Shown here one piece after another: positions 48,090 through 60,889 of a stretch of 64,000 bases of DNA; position 1 is the first letter of the stretch, and every line of letters begins with the position of its first letter. The stretch lies in the NCBI RefSeq assembly GCF_000247695.1, contig NW_004624741.1, forward strand, positions 33,198,225-33,262,224, in the 5' to 3' direction. The DNA is from Heterocephalus glaber (Eukaryota; Chordata; Mammalia; Rodentia; Bathyergidae). A program made the position numbers and the translations under genes. The notes beneath the pieces are model-generated. The model searched no databases and was not told the origin of the DNA. It was given only the letters and a program-made list of their open reading frames with translations.

Positions 48090-48848
48090 GAGAGCAACTT
48101 AGGTAAGATATATAGTTTCATTAAAGCATTGAACAGTACTCAAATTTATTTAGAAATACAGTAAAATGTGGAAATTTAAAATAGAAACACTTAGAGGGTG
48201 AGGTGAGTCAACAACAATACACATCTCCCTATTCTGAGCTGGTAAAATTTAACTGTGATTAGCAAAACAGAAGGATCAAAATAAGTTTTATATGTAACCT
48301 GGATCATCCAAAGGGTTAAGGCAATCAAATCACTAATCAACTTTTATTAAGCTTCAGGAAAATCAATCACTATCAGGAGTGAAATACATTTTATGTTACA
48401 CTTTTTTTGCCTAGAAATTTAAGAATGCAAAATATCCCATGAAGAATTCAATGTAAATATCTTTATGATATTTAGCATTTTATATTGAATAGCTTTCAAC
48501 ATATTTTTACATCATGACATGAAATTTGCCATTCTATGGCACAATTCTTAAGATCCTCTCACAATTCCCAGATTTTGAAACATACCAAATTGAACTAAAA
48601 GTTTTCCAGGTAATGCCATAGGAAGTATACCAATACAGAAAAATTTGTGTTATAATATTTCCTACTAAGATGTAATTTAAATGGTCTCAGTATTAATTTC
48701 CAATAAGATTTGTAATTTGAAGTTTAACTTATCAAATATTAGCATAAATAAAAAATCAGAATGCTAGGTAAAGAAATAATAAATATTCTTGCACTGATTT
48801 GCTAATGAAACACAGCAACATTGCTCTGAAAATTCATAGCATCCCTGG
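48090..48848. other. Spacer between duplication copies
   Basis: AT-rich sequence between the truncated OR and the 3' end of the next one. No counterpart was seen elsewhere in the window. Confidence 0.4.
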
Positions 48849-48850
48849 AA

Positions 48851-49783
48851 TCAAGTTTTATGACACAACAATTTGGTAAGGAGTAAATTCCTAACAGCCT
48901 CCTTCACATCTTTATTCCTGAGACCATAGATGAGTGGGTTAAGGATGGGGATGACTACTGTATAGAAAACAGAGGCCACCTTGACCAGAAGCCAAGAACT
49001 TTTGGTGGTAGGAACAGAATAAAGAAAAATGATGCTACAATGGAACACAGTAATGGCAGTTAGGTGTGGGGAACAAGTGGAGCAGGCTTTGCAGAGGCCC
49101 CCAGTTGAAGACATTTTCAGGACAGCGATGAAAATGAAAATATAAGAAGTAAGAACAACCGATAGGCTACTTATTTCATTGAATGTGGCAAAGATAAAAA
49201 TGATCTTCTGGCTAATGTAGGGGTCAGAGCAGGATCAGCTACAATGGCACCATGTTCACAAACAAAGTTATTTATGAACTTCGTCCCACAAAACAGAAAG
49301 TATATGAATATTAAGGAACAGATTACAGCCAAAGTGTATGAGACAGCTACCAGCAAAGAACACAGCTTTGGGGATGTCACCACTGTGTAGAGGAGAAGGT
49401 TGCAAACTGCCACAAATCGGTCATAGGCCATCACTGCCAATATCAATGTTTCTGTCACCACAAAAAAAGGCAGGCTAAGAAGAACTGCAGGATACAGCCT
49501 GCGAAGGAGATGTTCTGTCTTCCACAGTCAGGTTTTCTAGTAGCTTGGGAGTCACTATGCTGGAGTAACAGAAATCAACAAAGGACAGGTGACTGAGGAA
49601 AATGTACATACAGGTGTGTGGTCTGGGACTGACTCTGATGGTCAGGATCATGCCCAGGTTTCCCATCACAGTAATGATGTAGACAGCCAGGAACACCAGG
49701 AACAGGGGCACATGGAGGTCCAGATATTCAGAGAAGCCCAGGAAGATGAAGGTGACTCCAGAAGTCTTATTTTCTTGGGTCCT
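48851..49783 (-). pseudogene. Olfactory receptor pseudogene, full length
   Basis: Minus-strand OR5D-like receptor with all seven segments. Markers: [92 protein letters not shown], stop TGA at 48851-48853. Breaks: one base lost in 'agaacatctcc' (near 49516); a T run on the minus strand two bases longer than in the paralogue (49472-49478); an in-frame loss of four codons before FCGTK; and one base lost after AIVA (near 49233). The codon at the expected initiator is AGG (near 49782); an upstream in-frame ATG exists at 49861, but it lies before the presumed splice acceptor. Paralogue of the OR at 41.4 kb. Confidence 0.92.
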
Positions 49784-50901
49784 ATGGACAAAAGAGAAAA
49801 GTTCAAACAGAGAAGTGAGAGCCAGTATTTGTAACTGGAAAGAGAAAGAAACAGTGGCCATCTTAGATCTCCATTGAAGAAATTGGCAGAAATTTTTTTT
49901 TTCTCCTTTAGTATTATTTCAACAGTTAATGTTAACTTCTGTAACATTTATAGAGCAAAGAAGACTTTTTTGTACTGGAACAATAACAAACATAGCTCAA
50001 GAAAAGAATAAATGGAAAGTAGCATGCTGTATTTGAAATTACATGACTCAGTATTGTCATATTCATCTGGCTTCATAGAACAACCTCTCATTTCTGCATG
50101 ACTCTAAGATTAATGACAATACTTTCACTAGAGAAAATACACATAGTAATTCCTACAGCTTCTCTCTTGATGTATTTTTTAATCTGGAAGAAGTAACTTA
50201 GAGTATTCAAAAGTTGTATAATATAATCATCTTTACCAAATGATGACTGCACCTTTTATTGGTTGATTAATTTTTCTTTTCCATGTTCTCAATTTTCTAG
50301 TAACTTAATACTTAACACATCCTGCTGTTATGCTTTAGTTCTATATGGAGCATTTTATACATCTTTAACAATTTTTTACAATAGTAATGTAGTATGTTTA
50401 GTGTGATATTTCATTATTTTGAAAATGTTTATCACAGAAATATATGTGTTATGTCCGCAATGATAAAACACTTCAAGTAATAATTAATGAGCTGTCCTTC
50501 ACTTTTCAATGTGGCATATTTTAGAAGGTCGATGTGTCAAAAATAATAGTGATCAAAATAATAGACAATTCAAATAAATCTTAGCCCACAGTTAAATATA
50601 TTCTACTTTCAATTTTGAATCTAGTTAAAAGTTTTGGAAAGCATAAGTGTAAGAATAGAGAATTACATTAAAGAGAATTTCATAACATTTCTTCAATATT
50701 CCTTAATAGTATTAAATATTTCTTAAACGGAGAATGAAAATTGTAGTAATATAATATTCATATCACCAGAATGAAAGTAGAATATTTACCAATGAATTCA
50801 GGTGTTAAAATAAATGATATGGCATGTGGTAGACAAAGAGCTTGATGCTTAGTATGAGGGTTATCATTTTGAAAAGCTCATAGTTGAGAAAATTAGGCCC
50901 A

Positions 50902-51272
50902 CTGTTATGCCTGTGTTTGATGTCTGCCCAAAGCCCCATGCACTCATAGCTAGAGTGTGCACAGTGCTAGGATCAAGAGTGTGTGCAGTGCTAGGATCAA
51001 GGGCACTAGGATTAAGGGTGAGAGTGCTGCCCACCCTAAGTATCTTGGATAAGATATAAGGGGTAGAACGAGCTGTGGTCACACCTTGTTGCTTTGCTAC
51101 CTTCTACCCACCATGAACTCTTTCTCCTCTGAGATGCCACTCTGCCTTGGAGACAGCTGATTACGTACTGAAAACTTTACCAACTCTGGAGCTAAAAGAA
51201 CATTTCCTCCCTTAACTTGTGAGGGTTGGGTATGTTGTCTCAGCAGTCAGTGAGAAAATTAATTAAGACACC
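50902..51272 (+). mobile_element. MaLR-type solo LTR (copy B)
   Basis: Counterpart of 43077-43470 ('tgttatgcctgtgtttgatg', 'ctttgctaccttctacccac', 'gggttgggtatgttgtctca'). It contains an extra tandem 24-mer, 'gtgctaggatcaa' repeated, not seen in copy A. Confidence 0.75.
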
Positions 51273-52768
51273 CTAGCATAGACATCTATCAGCAAGTGAG
51301 CAAGTTTGGGAAACTTTCTTCCCGATGCGATAGCAATACTGTAGAACTTCATGTTCCATTCCTCATCTAAGATCATCACTACATTTTCCCATTCTCCTGT
51401 ACATTTTCCCATTACATCTTCTGCCGATTCCTGCAAGCTGATGTCTGTAGGAAATGTATCTTCCAATAAAACCAATTCTTCAATATTTCCTCTGCAAAAC
51501 TTTTTAATAAAGTCTGATCACTGCAATCCAAAACAGTGCCCATATTTTTCAGTCACAGTCACATCAATTTAAAATATTTCACACAGCATTATAAGATAAT
51601 TTTCCACGATTAACTTATCATGAAATTAGGGACATTAGAGATTCCAAATGCTATTAATTAGTGAATGTATAAAATCTGTACAGTTCAGCCTAGCTTTCCC
51701 AAAATTTCCCAGATTTAGATATCCAATTTTCATTAGCCCTATTGCATTCTTCTTCAATCATGTTGTATTTATTCAGCTGTCAAATTAAGTTTGTTATTTT
51801 CACACCATATTCTCATCTTTTATGCATTATTTTACCATCTGCTATTATAAACATTGGTCATTATTTACTCTTCTCTACATATTCACAAATTGTAAAGTTC
51901 ATAACTGATAATTACCATGAAATATATTGTACTATTGACAAATATGTTTATTATCACTTACATCCTAAAATATTATGCGAAGATTTTTGTTAATTATTCT
52001 ACATTGCTAGTGTGTTTGTTTAATTTCTGAGAAAATAAGGAAATATCAATGAAAAAACAGGATGGCAGGAAGACAGATCATAGCTCTCTGGTAGTCAAAA
52101 TGAGTGAATTTTTGGCCTCTAAGTTTTACACATATTCTAGGCTCTTCTGAACACTACTAGAAGATTTTTCTTCTAAAATTAAATAAATGAAATGCTAGAT
52201 AAACTCACCTAAATACAGAAGCACTTGAATGACTCATTTACTGAAAAATTATTTGGTAAGTTTAATGAACTCCACAAATAGACTGGTTTAACATTTAATT
52301 AATAGAAATGAACATGGCTACCACTCTGGTCCAAGCTATATTTCATTGAGTATTTTGTATGTTACAATTTTTCCAACCTATTAAGAAAACCTAGAAATGA
52401 CAGACACAAGATTACACCTAAACATATCTCCCGGGGCCAAACTTTGTTAACAGTGATATCAACATGACCTTGGGGACTTGGAAACTCAAGACTATCTTTA
52501 AGGTGTTGTGTGAGAGAATACAATTTGACCAATTAGATTTAAAGCAGGCCTTGTGACATCTTGGTTGTGCATTATTTTTCTAAAGCCTTGGAGCATTTGT
52601 ATGATCAGCTTTACTTAATCTTAATAATTACTACATCTTAATTTCTCAAAGATACAGAACATAGAAATAAACAAGGGAACAGTCACATATTAAAAGTAGT
52701 CCAGAGATTAATATTTTATTCCATGTTGATTTTATTTTTTTCCTTTTGTTTGTTTGTTTGTTTGGGGG

Positions 52769-52851
52769 TTTTTTTGGTACCAGGGATCGAACTCGGGTCC
52801 TTGAGCTTGCAAGGCAAGTGAGGGAACCACTGAGCTAAATCCCCGGCCCTC
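52769..52851 (-). mobile_element. ID-type SINE, only in copy B
   Basis: On the plus strand 'ggtaccagggatcgaactcg' (box B reversed) and 'ccactgagctaaatccccgg' (box A reversed) follow a T-rich tail with (TTTG)n. It keeps the consensus well ('gatcgaactc' with its CpG still present), which suggests a recent copy. Copy A lacks it at the matching site (near 44758). Confidence 0.92.
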
Positions 52852-53385
52852 TTTTTTCCCTTTTGTTATGAAGGCTCATTTATATTGCTATATGTTGAAA
52901 TGTACATCTAGTCACACAATAACTTTTATTATGATTGCCTTTGCTAATTTGATCTGTTTTGTAGAGTTTATTTTCTAATCAAACTATTGGTTTTCTTTAT
53001 AGAAAACAATTTGTGTTTGTCTTTCAAATATGGCTAAGTGATTTTCAAATGTCTACATTTATTATTGCATCTGAAAAAATAGTCATGTTTTTATTAAAAT
53101 TATTATGGAAAATGGCACTTTATAGAACCAATGTTATGTTTATTTACTTTAATAACTCTATATATCATACCTTTAAAAATACATATGAAGAATACCAACA
53201 TCATAATGTAAGAATAGCTTTTTTTGTAACTAGTACAAAGGCAAAACTACATTTGTAAATATTGGATGCCAACATGTATTCATCCAAATAATCTTCCACA
53301 GGGATTATAAGAATCTGAGGGGAAAAAAATCTCTTTAAAAACATTATTGCAATATTGGATATACATATTTGCAAAATCGTTGGTG

Positions 53386-53424
53386 AAACACACAGCGATA
53401 CACACACACATACATGCACACACA
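53386..53424. repeat. (CA)n tract
   Basis: Imperfect CA repeat directly before the LINE-1 tail; a shorter version lies in copy A near 45281. Confidence 0.85.
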
Positions 53425-53830
53425 AGGGAATATTATTTAGCTTTTAAAAAGAAAGAAATCTTGTCATATGTGACAGTCTTGATCAACTTGGGGGTTATTA
53501 TGTTTGCTGAAATAACAAGGTTACAGAAGGATAACTATGTAACGATTAAACTATATGAGGTGTCTGAAATCACCAGGACAATTATCTAATTAGGCAAGAT
53601 GTAAAAGTTCTAGAGAATACAATGTTATGTATAAACTGCTTACAAGTACTATGCATTTTATACTTAAAATTTTGTTGATGGTGCTTCTTAAGTTAAGAGT
53701 TCTTAGCACGATGTTTTTAAAAACAAGCACGGAAAATACTTAACATTAGTATTTTCAAATGATAGATTATATGTAGATACGATTTAATGAGATAAGAAAA
53801 TTTGAACTATTTTATTATACTTGGAAAATA
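53425..53830 (+). mobile_element. Old LINE-1 3' end in copy B
   Basis: 'gggaatattatttagctttt', 'aaaaagaaagaaatcttgtc', 'tatgtttgctgaaataacaag', 'aactatatgaggtgtctgaa' and 'cttcttaagttaagagttct' follow the conserved LINE-1 3' order. Copy A jumps from its (CA)n tract directly to the shared sequence 'agatagcttaaaataaagc', so the segment was inserted in B or deleted from A. Confidence 0.65.
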
Positions 53831-54277
53831 ATAAAATGAAATTTGAAAGCAACAAAATAGAATATAAAAAGGAGAAATAAATTTTAATGATCTGATAGCT
53901 TAAAATAAAGCAAGAATAAAAACACAATAGCTTTTAATAAGCTCTAAGTAAAATGTTGTATATCTTTAATTATGAAAGTAGACCAAAAATGACAATATCA
54001 GCAATAACTCTGACCACACAAACCGAACCACAGATAGATTTATACAATGCATATATCATATTCTACTTTAAAAGATTTTGTCTTATTCCAAATCACAATA
54101 CTAATATGGATGTTGGTAGGTTTTGTAAATCACAAATAATGTACCACAGTTATTATTCTGTGTCAAACTGTATTTTAATTATTGGGTAATTTTATATAAA
54201 TGTAATTTATTAGAGTTTCATTTCTATGTAATTTATTCTGAACTATTGACTACAAGTGTTTTCTAATTGTATATCAT

Positions 54278-54500
54278 GTGCTATGGTTTAGATCTAGAAT
54301 GTCCTCCTGAATTCTCATGCATGTGGAAGGCGAATTGATGATGGGACACTGTGCTAGCCAGTGCATTAATCCACTCATGAGTGTACAGCTTACTGCCCTG
54401 TTAGGAGGGGAGTCTGCACAGATGAGGCAGGGCAGAGAGACCTGGATGTGTGTGAATGAACAGCCTTACAATTTAGAAGAAGCCAGAAATATAGCAGGAT
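54278..54500 (+). mobile_element. Partial MaLR-type LTR (copy B)
   Basis: Counterpart of 45678-45905: 'tgtgctatggtttagatcta', 'ctcatgcatgtggaagg', 'cattaatccactcatgagtg', 'ggaggggagtctgcac'. Confidence 0.65.
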
Positions 54501-55867
54501 TGTCCAACCCATAGCCTGAGGGTTGGACATGCCTATGTACAGTCTGCAGTTGGACTAGAATCATGTTACATGGAATTTTACCAAGACTTCACATTTTCTA
54601 TGACACATCAAGCATGAGCAGCAAGTGAACATAGGAAACATATTCATTTACTTGACAGAGTCAAATATATATCAATTTATGGAACTCTCCTGTCAAAGTA
54701 GGACAATTGCATTTATCTGAAATACAGAATGATATTTTCTTTTTGACCCAAGGTTATCTTCACTCTAGGTATATTTAACATGGAACCTTATGTTTCTTTC
54801 CCCTCTGTGTCTATTCTCCTTGCTCTGTAACATTTCTGTTCTATGGAAAACAGGCATATATTCTGAACTAATCATTTTTGGCTCAGCTACGTGGTGCATA
54901 TCATCCAGTAGAATTTTAACCATGGCATAGAAGTAGACTGGGCTAGCTTTTGATTTTGTACCACCTGTTCTTTGGCCCTTGGTATTGGAAGAAAATACTT
55001 TATCTGACTTACTGGTTCAAAGAGGACATAGACCCAGAGAACAAAGATGCCAAAATATTTTGAATGACAGAGTGGAGATGAGTTTAGCAGACAAACCCAC
55101 ATAGAGCAGCTTAGTCAAGATGACCAGATGGAATATGCATGGGACTGCCTAACCAGTCAATCAGAAATTAAACATTATCTGAAGTTACGTATTACTGAAA
55201 TTTCACATAATTTTGTATAACATATATGTGTAACATATATACACAACACAATCCAACATTGGCTTAAATGACAAATTTAGATTTAGAAATTTCTGTGGAT
55301 TTTGCTTTTGCTTTTAATGTCTTATATAGAATACCAAATAGAATTTATGTTAAAACATTACTTAAAATAATATTACGGATTTCATGGAACAGACATATGA
55401 TTTATATACTTAGAGTAAACCAATGCTCCCTATGCAAGAGGAAAAAAATATTTCTTTTGAACTTTCTGTCTGTTTTGACCAGCTATCAGGTTGCTCTATG
55501 GCATCTGATGTAGCTCCATCATGATAAGGTATAAGAGCAGACCATAATCCCATTCCTCTGTTATGGAAAAATAAAGGCAGGTTTCTGTTAGCAATCAAAT
55601 GGAAACGTGTGCCATATCTGCAATTTTACACAACAAATCCTGAGTTTAGAAACAGTTTAAATGATCAGAGATGAAACTATAGTTTATTTTATTTAGAACC
55701 AATGTCCTAACATTCAAATTAAACTGCTGTTGATTAATCAACTAAGTTAGGTTAAGTAAGTACTGCTTACTTTTTGAAAAGTGAAGTTTCCGATTGTTAG
55801 TAATTCTCCAAATTCTGGACGATTTTGTAAAATTTTCTTTACAATGCAAAGGTAAATCTCACAGACC

Positions 55868-56800
55868 TCATTCTGTGTGACATAGTAATTTGGACTGGAC
55901 GAATTTCCTGACTGTGTCTTTCATGTCTTTGTTCCTGAGGTTGCAGATCAGGGTGTTCAACATGAGAATGACCACTGTGTAGAAGACAGAGGCCACTCTG
56001 GTCATGAGCCATGAGCTCTTGGCAGTAGGAGCACAGTAGAGGAACAGGATGGTGCTGTGGAAGATGCTGATGGCCGTCAGGTGGGAGGCACAAGTGGAGA
56101 GGGCTTTACCACGACCCCTCCGGGAGGGCATCTTTATGATTGTGATAAAAATGAAAACAAAGGAAGTCAGAATAATCAACAGGCTGCTGATTTCATTGAA
56201 TGTGGCAGAAAAGAAAATGATCTGCTGGTTAATGTAGGGGCCAGAGCAGGAGAGAGCAACAATAGCACCATGCTCATAGACAAAGTTATTGATGATGTTA
56301 TTTCCCCGGAAGGATAATTTCAGTAAGAATTAAGTGAGTGTGAGGGAACATGTCAACCCCCAAGAGTATGATACACCCATTAACAAGGAACACAGCTTCA
56401 GGGACATCACCACTGTGTAGAGGACAGGGTGGCAAACTGCCACAAATTGGTCATAGGCCATCACTGCCAACATGAAAGTTTCTGTCACCACATATATGCT
56501 AAGAAGAACTGCAGGATGCATCCTGTGAAGGAGATGGTTCTGTCTTCCACAATTAGGTTTTCTAGTAGCTTGGGAGTCACTACGCCGGAGTAACAGAAAT
56601 CAACAAAGGACAGGTGACTGAGGAAATAGTACATGGGGGTGTGGAGTCTGGGACTGACACTGATGGTCAGGATCATGGCCAGGTTTCCCAGCATGGTGAC
56701 ACTGTAGATGGCCAGGAACACCAGGAACAGGCGGACCTGAAGGTCTGGATACTCTGAGAAGTATGAAGGTGACTTTGGAAGCCTGATTTTCTTGGATTCT
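55868..56800 (-). pseudogene. Olfactory receptor pseudogene, full length
   Basis: Minus-strand OR5D-like receptor. Markers: [18 protein letters not shown] (TM1), [19 protein letters not shown] (TM2), [16 protein letters not shown] (TM3), [20 protein letters not shown] (loop 2), [13 protein letters not shown] (TM6), MLNTLICNLRNKDMKDTVRK (TM7 and tail; the usual NPLIYSLRN is damaged), stop TGA at 55868-55870. Breaks: loss of bases in the FILLGFSE segment (near 56763), a deletion after LQFFLA (near 56498) and a nonsense codon in TM5 (TAA near 56328) where the paralogue at 47.6 kb has TAC. The initiator position reads AGA. Two TM7 losses suggest long neutral decay. Confidence 0.92.
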
Positions 56801-56859
56801 GGTAGAAAAAAGGAAAGTATGTTCACAGAAGCAAGTAGACACAGTAAAATGAGGCAATG

Positions 56860-58145
56860 TTTAGAGTTTTAGTGTTTACCCATAAAGTATGTCATATAAA
56901 ATGATTTCTATTTGTCATTCAAATGATCAGACTTGTATCTTTCCCGGGCGCCAAATTCATGAGAAGTGTCAGCCTAGTTTTTGCATCAATCTCAGTTTAC
57001 CGAAAATTTTTTTCTTGGATAGAATAGTCCTCATTAATTCCAACAAGCTTCCCCTTCCTCATGCGTTTAACTCTGAGAATTTTTAATCTATATAAGAAAT
57101 TTACTGAAAGAGTAATAAAATTGCTTTTTAAATTGTTTTTTCCATGGCTATTTCTGAATTTCACTTTCCAATGAGTTTCACATTTTGTCACACATTTCTT
57201 TCTACATATTCTAGATCTTTCCTACAGAAGAATAATTCATAGTTATTGAAAAGTATAAATGATTGTATCTATTCTCTGTGTATTACAGTTTAGATATTCA
57301 GGATAATTTAAATTGTGACAGATTCAATTACAGCATGTCCTAACTTTGTTTTATATGTTGAAGTCTGTACCACATCATCTTCAGGTGGTCATGTTTGTGT
57401 ACTTCAAAGCTTCCAAAAATGAGACATTCCTTCCTGGCCAATTACAATCATTGGTTAGTTTTATTTCTGCACTGAATTGTTTTATAAACCCACAATAGTT
57501 CTAATGCTCTATCCTCCTAGTTTCTTTATTTTTTCATTAATTTGATCACCACCTAACTCATTCTCTTAACCCTGGCAATGCCATTAAGTATGCCATTATA
57601 AATATTTGGTAATCCTGAAAAATATCAATTTCATATAATATCTGCCATATAATATAGACTCCAGTAACACACACTGAGTAAGTGAATGTGTGGGTAGGTA
57701 AACAAATGTGTTCTTGACCTGTGTTATATGTACATGAGATGAAAGCCTATTCTAATGCTGAAAATGTTAAATTTACTGCGTGATCAAAGCTGCAGCGTAA
57801 AATCAAAATGCAAGGAGACCCATTTTGAGTCTTACAAACACGTAGCTGTTTTGAAACCCTATAGGATATGATCATCCTAAATTGGTGTAAAGTAAGGACA
57901 TTTACAAACATAAAAAAGGGATGCAATGGACTATTTTTCTCTGACCTACAGGGTAATACAGAATTGGGAAGTTTGTTTGAGGAATCTGTTTTTGGCATTT
58001 GAAGGGTCTCAATCATTTTATATCTCATCAACCCTCTCTTCTTTTCTTTCCTTCTTCCTGTCTTTACCATTGCCCAAGTCAACCTCCTGTTATGCCACTT
58101 CTTTATTTTATTTATTCATATATTTATTTTTTGGTTTTGTTTATA
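56860..58145. other. Intergenic DNA, nothing recognised
   Basis: Sequence upstream of the last OR (it is read on the minus strand). A promoter or first exon would be expected here but none was identified. Confidence 0.4.
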
Positions 58146-58149
58146 AAAG

Positions 58150-60880
58150 AAAATATGAAATTTAACTTTCTGAACAGGCTTATTTCAATTAACAGGATGA
58201 TCTTGATTTCCATCCATTTTCCTACAAACAACATGATTTAATTGTTTTTATGGTAGAATACTATTCTTTTGTGCAGGTGCATCACAATTTCTTTATCCAT
58301 TTACCTGGTGATGGGCATCTAGACTGCACTCCACACCATACACATGTGTGTACATGAGTCAGTCCAGTATGATTCCTTTAATTCATTTGGAAATATGGCA
58401 AAAAGTATTACACCTGTGTCAAGTGGTATTTTTACTTTTAGTCTTTTGAGGCAACTCCAAGTGATTTCCAGAGTACGTGAACTAGTTTACACTCCCTCAA
58501 CCAATGAAAAAGAATCCCTTTTTTCCTCATCCTCACTAGCATTCCTTGTATTCTTATCATCATTTTCAATTTTTAATGTTTTATTGGCACATGTTTCCAG
58601 TACTTGTATTTCCTCATGGCGAGTTGGTAATACTCATACACACCTTAATTCTTTTTACATCTCCCTCCCTTCCCCTCCCCAGCCTCTCCTTGCAAGAGAT
58701 GTATCTCCCTATGTCCTAATATCTGTCTCTTTTGTATTCCTGATGATAGCCATTCTGAAGGGGGAGTGTGGAAGCTCCAAGCACTTTTGATTTGCATTTC
58801 CTAATGACCATTGGTGCTGAATATTTTTTCACATACTTATTTGTTGTATGTACTTCATCTTCTGGAAGTTTCCATTCCATTCATTTGCCCATTTTGGAGA
58901 GCATCATATGTTGAGGATTAAAGCTTGAATTCTTTAGTTCTGAGTTACTAAGTCTTTGGCTGGGTTATTTATTTTATAGATATTGATATTCTAGGTATGA
59001 GTCCTCTATTAGAAGAGTAGCTAGCAAAAATTTCTCCCTTTCTGTACAATGTGTCTTCACACTGTTACTTCCTTGTTCTGGGGATTTTTAAAATTTTTCT
59101 ATGATAATATGTATTGATTCTTGATATTAATTCTTGTGCTATTGGTGTTCTATTCAGAAAGTCTTTTCCTGGGCCTAGGTTTCAAGTGTTTCCTCCATAC
59201 CATCTTCCGGCAATTTTGAAATTTTTATTAGTACAGCTAAGCCTTTTGTCTATTTTAATTTGATATTAATACAGAGCAAGGGATAGGGATAAACCTTCTG
59301 CAAATGAAATCCAGTTTTCACAGGACAATGTGTTAAAGAGGCTGACTTCTCTCCAAAGTATGTGTTTGCCCCCTTTGTCAAAACCTAGATGGCTGTATTC
59401 GTATTCTATATTTTGCTGAATTTCTGCATTTTCAGTTCTAATGCATTGGTCTGCTTGTCTTTTTTGCCCCAGTTACCTTGTTGTTTTTGTTACTATAAAA
59501 TACAGTTGGGACTCCAGCATTGTGATACCTACCTCCTGTATTGCTTTCTTTTCTTTTTTTCTTCAGCATTGCTTTGGCTATTCTGTATCTTTTCTGACTG
59601 CATATGATTTCTATGAATTTTTTTCTAGTTCAAGAAAAAAGTTGTTGGTATTTTCATAGAAATTGCATTACATAAAAATATTACTTCTGTTAATATTGCC
59701 ATTTTCACAATATTACTTCTTATCCAAGATCAAGGGTGTCTTTCTATTTTCTAAAGTTTTCAATTTCTTTCTTTGGAGACTTGCAATATTCATTGTAGAA
59801 ATCATCAACTTCCTTGGTTAGCTTGATACCTAGAAATTTAATTTTTTGATGCTATTGTGAATGGGATTGCTTTCTGATTATTTTATTGATGGCTTCAATA
59901 TTGGTCTACAAGAACACAATTGATTTCATTGTGATTTTGCATCCTATAGTCACTGAATTTCAAACATTATACTGAACAGACATGGTAACAGTGAACAGCC
60001 TTGTTTTATTCCTGATTTTGAAAGAGATGCTTTTAGTTTTTCCCCATTCAGTATGAAAGTGCCAGTGGGATTGTCATACATGGGTTTTAAGAATTTGAGG
60101 TAAGATTCTTTTATACTTATATTCATCATGAAGAGATGTCAGGTTTTGTTGAAAACTTTTTCTCCATGTGTTGAAATAATTCTGTGATTTTTATCCTTGA
60201 GTCTATGTAGTATCCTATATGTATTGATTCATGTATGTTGAACCATCTTCCATTCACAAGAAAATGACTGAATCATGACGTATATTTTAATGAATTGTTG
60301 TAATCTGTTTAAGAGACTCTTACTGAGAGTTTTTTTCATGTATCAAACATGTTAGCCTGAACTTGTTTGAGTCCTTATTGGGTTTTGTTATCAAGGTAAT
60401 GCTGATTTCAAACACTGAGGTTTGAAAGCATTCTCCTTTTTTCAATTACATGGAAAATTATGAGGAGAATTAGTGTCTATCCTTATAGAAAAGTTTGGCA
60501 AATTCAGGGGTAATTCCACTGGGTCTTGGATTTTCTAAATTTTTAGAAGTTTTTTCAAAATAATTTCTAATAACCATATAGATTTTAGTAGTGTCCATTT
60601 TGATTTTACTGTTTTCATCTCTCTTTTTTGTAATTTGGGCTTTCTCTCTTTCTTTTGGTAAATTTGACTACGGATTATTCAATTAAAAAAACAAATCTTT
60701 TTTTATTGATTTCTTGTGCTGCTTTCTCAAGTTTCAGTTTCATTAATTTCTGCTCTGAGTTTTTAAAATGTATTTCTTACTTGTTTAGGGATGGGTTTGT
60801 TCTTGTTTTTCTAGGACTTTTAGTTGCATTACTATGTTATTACTTAATATCACTCTGTTTATCTAATATTCATTTCCTTT
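58150..60880 (-). mobile_element. Old LINE-1, about 2.7 kb, antisense
   Basis: Many standard LINE-1 antisense blocks occur in order: 'tggtagaatactattctttt', 'ctttatccatttacctggtg', 'tgatttgcatttcctaatga', 'cattcatttgcccattttgg', 'tcttttcctgggcctagg', 'gtcaaaacctagatggctg', 'gctattgtgaatgggattgc', 'atgctgatttc', 'tccactgggtcttggatttt'. This covers the ORF2 reverse transcriptase and C-terminal portions plus the 3' end at the low-coordinate side. Frames are interrupted throughout. Both the 5' half and ORF1 are absent. Confidence 0.88.
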
Positions 60881-60889
60881 CTTTCTTTG

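Larger units (their letters stand above)
49229..56397. repeat. Segmental duplication, copy B
   Basis: Colinear with copy A (41443-48086). It is about 0.5 kb longer. Extra material includes a reversed ID SINE (52.77-52.85 kb), an old LINE-1 tail (53.4-53.8 kb) and a 24-bp tandem repeat inside the LTR (50953-51000). Its edges fall inside OR genes, and beyond them both OR-c and OR-d continue with their other halves. Confidence 0.92.

Noticed and set aside
51351..51572. Small plus-strand ORF 73 codons
   Set aside because: It lies in the duplicated intergenic DNA; the matching region in copy A does not keep the frame, so coding function is unlikely.
53201..53425. Minus-strand frame with VCVHVCVCV-like repeat
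   Set aside because: It is a translation of a CA repeat and AT-rich DNA; no protein features.
57747..58082. 111-codon minus-strand frame
   Set aside because: No recognisable domain, no acceptor or start context, and composition like the neighbouring DNA.
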